From Streptococcus australis (GTDB lineage Bacteria > Bacillota > Bacilli > Lactobacillales > Streptococcaceae), in the NCBI RefSeq assembly GCF_015553625.1, contig NZ_JADNGY010000003.1, forward strand, positions 62,001-126,000: a DNA stretch of 64,000 bases, read 5' to 3'. Under the pieces are notes generated by a model, which searched no databases, was not told the DNA's origin, and worked only from the letters and a program-made list of their open reading frames with translations. This document shows, piece by piece, positions 57,918-64,000 of the stretch; position 1 is the stretch's first letter; every line of letters starts with the position of its first letter. Made by a program: the position numbers and the translations under genes.

Positions 57918-58609
57918 TACGAGTTCCACTGTCTCTTAATCTCATGATAAGCATCCCATGGGTTTTCTGCTTGGATGATCGGACGTCCAACGACAATGTA
58001 GTCTGAACCGATGGCGTGGGCTTCTTGTGGGGTCATGACCCGTTTTTGGTCACCAATTTCTGCTCCCGCAGGACGGATACCTGGGGTTACACAGACAAAC
58101 TCTTCTGATGTAGCCTTCTTGATCAAATCAACTTCATGGGCTGAACAAACAACTCCGTCCAAACCAGCTTCTTGTGCTTTTCGGGCATAATTAACTACTG
58201 ATTCTTGGACAGTGGTTTGGATGTTTTGGCAATCACGCATGTCTTCTTCACTGGTAGAAGTCAACTGAGTCACCGCCACCAACTTGGCTCCTGGCCCAAG
58301 TGCTTTTTTAGCTTCGCGCATCATCTCTACACCGCCAGCCGCATGAACTGTCACCATATCCACACCAAAGGTGCCAAGGACAGACATTGCTGACTTAACC
58401 GTATTTGGGATGTCGTGCAATTTTAGATCCAAGAAAATACTGTGGCCACGACCTTTCAGATAGTGGACAATTTCTGGTCCAACTGCATAGAAAAATTCCA
58501 TTCCTATTTTTACAAAAAGTTTTTCATCTTCTGGGAAATGTTCTAAAAAGTTTTTTACATCTTCAAAAGCTGGAAAGTCAAGGGCGATGATGGGACGTTC
58601 TTCACGCAT
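57917..58609 (-). CDS. pyrF: Orotidine-5'-phosphate decarboxylase
   Basis: Converts OMP to UMP. The 230-aa TIM barrel has the catalytic [17 protein letters not shown] (Lys and Asp network) and the phosphate loop [21 protein letters not shown] precedes the ATG. It has its own promoter and PyrR attenuator. Confidence 0.96.
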   Translation of the reverse strand: MREERPIIALDFPAFEDVKNFLEHFPEDEKLFVKIGMEFFYAVGPEIVHYLKGRGHSIFLDLKLHDIPNTVKSAMSVLGTFGVDMVTVHAAGGVEMMREAKKALGPGAKLVAVTQLTSTSEEDMRDCQNIQTTVQESVVNYARKAQEAGLDGVVCSAHEVDLIKKATSEEFVCVTPGIRPAGAEIGDQKRVMTPQEAHAIGSDYIVVGRPIIQAENPWDAYHEIKRQWNS

Positions 58610-58642
58610 GGGTTTCTCCTTTTAATGGGTGACATTTTTTCC

Positions 58643-58750
58643 ACAAAAAAACCTTGCCCGAGGCAAGGTTACACGAAAATTAGGTAGTATCTACCCTGAT
58701 TCACCGTCTAGACCTTAGGAGCCTCTCTGGACCACTTTAAAGGTTTTTCT
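58643..58750 (-). promoter_or_regulatory. PyrR-dependent attenuator of pyrF-pyrE
   Basis: The minus strand carries the PyrR-binding loop GGTCCAGAGAGGCT (58720-58733) in a stem closed by CCTT...AAGG, followed by an intrinsic terminator AACCTTGCC-TCG-GGCAAGGTT plus seven T (58643-58670). With UMP or UTP, PyrR should stabilise this stem and allow termination before pyrF. Confidence 0.93.
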
Positions 58751-58752
58751 AC

Positions 58753-58781
58753 ATTGTAGTACGATATTAAAGAAAAGTCAA
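58753..58781 (-). promoter_or_regulatory. Promoter of pyrF-pyrE
   Basis: TTGACT - 17 bases - TACAAT on the minus strand, just before the PyrR leader. Confidence 0.82.
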
Positions 58782-58860
58782 GAAATAATCATAAAACGTT
58801 CGGATTCCATCTGTCTTTTTCATCTTTCGACTAGGAAAGATTCATAAACATGTTAAAAGA

Positions 58861-58889
58861 TTGACGAATAAACGTTTTTCCTGTAAAAT
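58861..58889 (+). promoter_or_regulatory. Promoter of the plus-strand small RNA
   Basis: TTGACG - 17 bases - TAAAAT, directed away from pyrF and towards the 3' end of pyrD. Confidence 0.75.
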
Positions 58890-58895
58890 TTTTGC

Positions 58896-58971
58896 TATGC
58901 TGAGTAAGGGTTGTTTCAGTTGTAGCTTACTCAGTAGCCTGTTGGGGTTGTAGCCAGCAGGCATTTTTTAT
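58896..58971 (+). ncRNA. Small RNA candidate between pyrD and pyrF
   Basis: About 76 nt with two hairpins. The first is GCTA-CTGAGTAAG...CTTACTCAG-TAGC; the second, GCCTGTTGG-GGTTGTAG-CCAGCAGGC, is followed by ATTTTTTATTTT and is an intrinsic terminator. Both loops contain GGTTGT and the octamer GTTGTAGC occurs twice. There is no reading frame with a ribosome site. It runs opposite to the pyr genes. I do not recognise it: it lacks the TTTAAG boxes of CiaR-controlled csRNAs. Confidence 0.7.
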
Positions 58972-58985
58972 TTTCATGATAATCC

Positions 58986-60741
<1,756 letters not shown>

Positions 60742-60764
60742 TGGTTTCCTCTTCTTTCTTCCAG

Positions 60765-60880
60765 CAAAAAAGACCTCGCAAAAGCAAGGTCCTACAAATG
60801 ATCAGCTAGACTCAGTCCGCTGATCTTTTTTTCTGTCTTTCCTTGCAGGCCTCTCTGGACCCCTTAAAGGTTAAATTTGT
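60765..60880 (-). promoter_or_regulatory. PyrR-dependent attenuator of pyrK-pyrD
   Basis: The PyrR loop GGTCCAGAGAGGCCT lies at 60847-60861, and the terminator GACCTTGC-TTTT-GCGAGGTC plus six T at 60765-60792. Between them GATCAGC...GCTGATC forms another hairpin (60798-60823), part of the alternative antiterminator fold. Confidence 0.93.
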
Positions 60881-60883
60881 CTC

Positions 60884-60912
60884 ATTATATCGCGCTACTA
60901 GATGCTTGTCAA
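60884..60912 (-). promoter_or_regulatory. Promoter of pyrK-pyrD
   Basis: A perfect consensus, TTGACA - 17 bases - TATAAT, on the minus strand. Strong initiation with control left to attenuation. Confidence 0.93.
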
Positions 60913-60927
60913 GTAGAAATCGACGAC

Positions 60928-62295
60928 TTAAGAAGCTTTCTTGAGGTCAAAATCCTCTGGTACCGGCGGGATATACTGCAAAGCGATGCGATTCTCAGGC
61001 TTGTGATCAACTAGATAAAGTACCAGTAAAAAGACCCATTCCAGAGGCTTCATCAGATAGTAAATGACATCCATAGCCCATTTCTTTTTGATATGTTTAG
61101 CAAAAGGATAGCCATAGCGGTCATAATTGCGACGTAAGAAGCGATGGAAACGTGGCGTCTTTTCTTCCAGTACTTGCTCAAAGGCATTGGCAATGCAGAG
61201 CTGGCGATTGACGACCACTGGATGACCATGCCGGACTCCCATCCGCTGGGGCTTGACCACCTTTTCATGGCCACCTGCTGCGACCGTACAGAGATAATGC
61301 TCATCTATGATAAGATTCTGAGGAGGAATCTTTTCCGAGAAAGTCCAATCTGCCGTATTGGTCCAGGCCTTGACCAAGCTATCAGGTCGCTGACCAAAAA
61401 GCATCAGAACCATGACCAATAGCGCTAATAAGGGGAGGGCAAAGACGACCGCCAGCCAAGGCCAGTGTTTGGATTGGTGGAGGATGGTGTGAAAGCGCTG
61501 GAGAATGGGATTGTCATAGACCCTATTAGGATCAGACTCTCCCTGCCACTCCTTCATCCTGGTCCTTAAGAGACTAATGGAATAAACTAACCAGAAAACC
61601 GTGTGACAACCGATAACTTGCAACTGGATGTCAAACAATCCTACTAGCACCAAACCCATCAATATCCCACTGATACAAAAGATATTCAAAAGTGGAGACA
61701 AAGAATTAGCATCCCGGTAGGAATAGATAACCAGAGCCAAGAGGGAAATAAGAGCCAAGGTAATGATAGTTGGCAGAGCCTCTGTCCAAATCATGGTATG
61801 CTTCTGCTCATTAATGAGCTGTTTCGTCCAATCATAACCGGTCAGATCCTTTACCTGATAGATAATGAAAGATTCTAGGATACAGCCAAAGACTCCAATC
61901 CAAAGGATCACAAAGTACTTGCGATTGTTGACCCTTCGTTTAATTTTTTCCTCTTCTTTCTCGTCATAGACACCGACCAGCTCCTTTTCCAAGGTCTGGG
62001 CCTGTATCGTAGACCATCTAGAAATAACATACAGAATCACAAAGATATTAGGAACAAAATAACTGACCCCTAGGGCATGAACAAGAATTGTAACACTGTA
62101 AACTGCAACTCCAAAAATAGCATTCCAGAAACCCAAAGATTGGATATTTCCTGGCAAACTCCCGACAATTAGAAAAGCAGACAAACTAATAAATATCAGG
62201 AAGTTGGTCATAAAGTTCATCTTTAATACACTGGCTAAAAATTTAGTCTCCAGTTCCTGGTTCCATTTTTTGTACCAGTTAGCAATTTTTTTCAT
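60928..62295 (-). CDS. Large polytopic membrane protein, possibly DUF6688
   Basis: A 455-aa protein with about nine helices in the first 330 residues and a soluble C-terminal region holding the striking CTVAAGGHEKVVKPQRMGVRHGHPVVVNRQLCIANAFEQVLEE, in which Cys, His and Arg residues look conserved enough for a catalytic or metal site. From memory this resembles DUF6688; function unknown. Start at 62295 because GGAGG lies six bases upstream. It is divergent from the LysR gene, so that regulator may control it. Confidence 0.65.
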   Translation of the reverse strand: MKKIANWYKKWNQELETKFLASVLKMNFMTNFLIFISLSAFLIVGSLPGNIQSLGFWNAIFGVAVYSVTILVHALGVSYFVPNIFVILYVISRWSTIQAQTLEKELVGVYDEKEEEKIKRRVNNRKYFVILWIGVFGCILESFIIYQVKDLTGYDWTKQLINEQKHTMIWTEALPTIITLALISLLALVIYSYRDANSLSPLLNIFCISGILMGLVLVGLFDIQLQVIGCHTVFWLVYSISLLRTRMKEWQGESDPNRVYDNPILQRFHTILHQSKHWPWLAVVFALPLLALLVMVLMLFGQRPDSLVKAWTNTADWTFSEKIPPQNLIIDEHYLCTVAAGGHEKVVKPQRMGVRHGHPVVVNRQLCIANAFEQVLEEKTPRFHRFLRRNYDRYGYPFAKHIKKKWAMDVIYYLMKPLEWVFLLVLYLVDHKPENRIALQYIPPVPEDFDLKKAS

Positions 62296-62422
62296 AAGGC
62301 CTCCAAAGCTTATCTTTTCCATCATTCTACCAAGGTGTTAACATTCCTTCAATTCTAAACCTGATTTATAGGGAAAAATCCTTCTAGAGACTGATACCAG
62401 CTAGGATTTTCTGCGAAAAGTA

Positions 62423-62431
62423 TGTTAAAAT
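62423..62431 (+). promoter_or_regulatory. Extended -10 of the LysR gene, predicted leaderless
   Basis: TGTTAAAAT followed by six bases (ATAAGC) and ATG, with no ribosome site. Confidence 0.6.
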
Positions 62432-62437
62432 ATAAGC

Positions 62438-63346
62438 ATGAGAATCCAACAATTACATTACATTATCAAAATCGTCGAAACAGGCTCTATGAATGAGGCA
62501 TCCAAACAACTCTTCATTACCCAGCCAAGTTTGTCTAATGCTGTGCGGGACTTGGAAAAAGAAATGGGGATTGACATCTTCATCCGTAATCCCAAAGGTA
62601 TCACTCTGACCAAGGATGGGATGGAGTTCCTTTCTTATGCCCGTCAAGTCGTGGAGCAGACCCAACTCTTAGAAGAACGCTATAAAAATCCAGTAGCCAA
62701 TCGGGAGCTCTTTAGCGTATCATCCCAGCACTATGCCTTCGTGGTCGAAGCCTTCGTCTCTCTCCTCAAGAAAAGCGATATGGAGAAATACGAGCTCTTC
62801 CTACGGGAGACTAGAACCTGGGAAATCATCGATGACGTCAAGAACTTCCGAAGTGAGATTGGTGTCCTCTTCCTGAATGGGTACAACCGGGATGTCCTCT
62901 CAAAAATGCTAGATGATAGCCACCTCAAGGCAACCCACCTCTTCACAGCCCAGCCCCACATCTTCGTCAGCAAGTCCAATCCGTTGGCAAACAAAGATGT
63001 GGTCAAGCTAGAAGACCTAGAAGACTTCCCTTATCTCAGCTATGACCAAGGGACCCACAACTCCTTCTACTTCTCAGAAGAGATCCTCTCCCAAGAGCAT
63101 CACAAAAAGTCTATCGTGGTCAGCGACCGTGCCACCCTCTTCAATCTCTTGATTGGTCTGGACGGCTACACTATTGCGACCGGTATCCTCAATAGCAACC
63201 TCAACGGAGACAATATCGTCTCCATCCCACTAGATATTGATGACCCAATCGAGCTGGTCTATATCCAACATGAGAAAGCTAGCCTCTCCAAGATGGGTGA
63301 GAAATTTATCGAATACTTACTTGAGGAAGTCCGATTTGATAAATAA
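62438..63346 (+). CDS. LysR family transcriptional regulator
   Basis: A 302-aa LTTR with an N-terminal winged helix (RIQQLHYIIKIVETGSMNEASKQLFITQPSLSNAVRDLEKEMG) and a two-lobe effector domain. It resembles streptococcal CysB/FhuR-type regulators of sulfur amino acid or iron uptake genes. Whether it controls the divergent membrane-protein gene 142 bases away is a guess. Its 3' end is closed by a long hairpin. Confidence 0.88.
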   Translation: MRIQQLHYIIKIVETGSMNEASKQLFITQPSLSNAVRDLEKEMGIDIFIRNPKGITLTKDGMEFLSYARQVVEQTQLLEERYKNPVANRELFSVSSQHYAFVVEAFVSLLKKSDMEKYELFLRETRTWEIIDDVKNFRSEIGVLFLNGYNRDVLSKMLDDSHLKATHLFTAQPHIFVSKSNPLANKDVVKLEDLEDFPYLSYDQGTHNSFYFSEEILSQEHHKKSIVVSDRATLFNLLIGLDGYTIATGILNSNLNGDNIVSIPLDIDDPIELVYIQHEKASLSKMGEKFIEYLLEEVRFDK

Positions 63347-63374
63347 GGACTAACCATCTACACAAGCCCAATAA

Positions 63375-63414
63375 AAACACCTGAAACAAGTAGCCTTCTA
63401 CTTCCTTCAGGTGT
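63375..63414. terminator. Bidirectional terminator between lysR and the sirtuin gene
   Basis: AACACCTGAA...TTCAGGTGTT with an inner AAGTAG/CTACTT stem, followed by TCTTTTATT on the plus side and preceded by AAAA (T run on the minus strand). Confidence 0.85.
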
Positions 63415-63418
63415 TCTT

Positions 63419-64000
63419 TTATTGTCTTAATTTAGAAAACACTTGGCCAATCTTCCCTTCAATAACCAGGTCCGCCTGCTTGTCTTGCTGGATACTGGTT
63501 TTGTTGATCACGACAAGATTCTTCCCTTGGAAATATTGTATCAAGCTGGCTGCTGGATAGACCACAAGGGAAGTTCCACCGATGATGAGAAGGTCAGCCT
63601 CTTGGATAGCTCGAGCTGCTTGGCTAAAGACGTCCATATCGAGGGGTTCCTCGTAAAGGGTCACATCCGGCTTGACCACCTTGCCACAGTCGAGGCAATG
63701 AGGAATAGTCCCTGCCAAAGCTAGAAAGGCCTCCAGATCATAAAAGCGCTGACAGCCCGTACAGTAATTGCGATCGGCACTACCATGGAGTTTCAAGACT
63801 TTTTTAGATCCTGCCATCTCATGGAGACTATCAATATTTTGCGTCACCACTGCCTTAAGCTTCCCTGTCTGCTCCAGCCAAGCAAGATAACGATGGGCTA
63901 CATTGGGTTTGGCATCAGGATAGAGCAGGTATTTCTTATAAAAGTCGAAAAAATCCTCTGGATAGCGCTCAAACATGGTATGAGAGACCAATTGCTCAGC
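63419..64000 (-). CDS. NAD-dependent protein deacylase (sirtuin), 5' part beyond window
   Basis: The minus-strand frame is open to the right edge (194 codons seen). It has the sirtuin core TQNIDSLHEMAGSKKVLKLHGSADRNYCTGCQRFYD with the catalytic His, the zinc pairs CTGC and CLDC, and the NAD-binding IIGGTSLVVYPAASL. The N-terminal GAGxSxxSGIPDFR motif should lie just beyond 64000. The segment VKPDVTLYEEPLD replaces the usual RPxVVxFGE and is of the streptococcal type. Confidence 0.93.
   Translation of the reverse strand, partial: AEQLVSHTMFERYPEDFFDFYKKYLLYPDAKPNVAHRYLAWLEQTGKLKAVVTQNIDSLHEMAGSKKVLKLHGSADRNYCTGCQRFYDLEAFLALAGTIPHCLDCGKVVKPDVTLYEEPLDMDVFSQAARAIQEADLLIIGGTSLVVYPAASLIQYFQGKNLVVINKTSIQQDKQADLVIEGKIGQVFSKLRQ

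Overview
The window reads as a chromosome segment of a low-GC Gram-positive coccus, almost certainly a viridans-group Streptococcus (mitis/sanguinis side, with S. parasanguinis or a close relative as my best guess). The evidence is homolactic L-lactate dehydrogenase, a class A sortase, PyrR-type attenuators, gene orders typical of streptococci (prs - cysteine desulfurase - DUF1831 - DUF4649 - rex; relQ - nadK - rluD-like - pta; plsY / parE / parC / ilvE) and protein sequences that look streptococcal throughout. The species is an inference. I see no prophage, IS transposase, CRISPR array or rRNA operon.

Layout. 1-4.9 kb: a partial ROK kinase, rnhB, rbgA, an orphan ATP-cone protein, dapA and asd. 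4.9-6.8 kb: lemA and a DUF3137 gene behind a structured small RNA. 6.8-15.1 kb: a GNAT acetyltransferase, fhs, coaB-coaC with an ECF S component (probably pantothenate), phosphoglucomutase, a thioredoxin-like protein and mutY. 15.2-18.6 kb: relQ-nadK-rluD-like-pta on the minus strand. 18.7-22.7 kb: a CYTH protein, then prs to rex on the plus strand. 22.9-30.6 kb: radC, a small unknown gene, gyrA-srtA, ldh, tRNA-Arg, rpsA, tRNA-Gln, tRNA-Tyr and DUF2969. 30.9-39 kb: ilvE, parC, an accessory pair (ANT(6)-like nucleotidyltransferase and a DUF1232 protein) lying between parC and parE, then parE and divergent plsY. 39.3-43.1 kb: a four-gene minus-strand cluster (SDR, family-2 glycosyltransferase, degenerate alpha/beta-hydrolase, UGT-like glycosyltransferase) that looks like an uncharacterised glycolipid pathway. 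43.2-45.2 kb: DUF3290-DUF421 and a Sua5-like gene. 45.3-50.4 kb: leuA-leuB-DUF1294-leuC-leuD behind a leucine leader-peptide attenuator. 50.5-56.8 kb: ypmS-ypmR, pyrC-mutX-ung, a GT-C membrane glycosyltransferase and an unknown membrane protein. 57-60.9 kb: pyrK-pyrD and pyrF-pyrE, each unit with its own consensus promoter and PyrR attenuator. 60.9-64 kb: a large unknown membrane protein, a LysR regulator and a partial sirtuin.

The most noteworthy signals lie outside the proteins. (1) A 175-bp repeat with inverted ends occurs five times, plus a diverged sixth copy; every copy abuts the 3' end of a gene. (2) Six genes have a -10 hexamer exactly six bases before the ATG, which predicts leaderless mRNAs. 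(3) An array of three hairpin pairs whose stems differ in sequence but stay complementary lies between pyrF and pyrE. (4) An intrinsic terminator has the radC Shine-Dalgarno in its stem and a cin-box-like sequence in its loop. (5) Two small-RNA candidates have their own promoters and terminators. (6) The leu operon has a leader-peptide attenuator with three consecutive Leu codons.

All calls come from reading the sequence and from recalled family knowledge; no database search was run.
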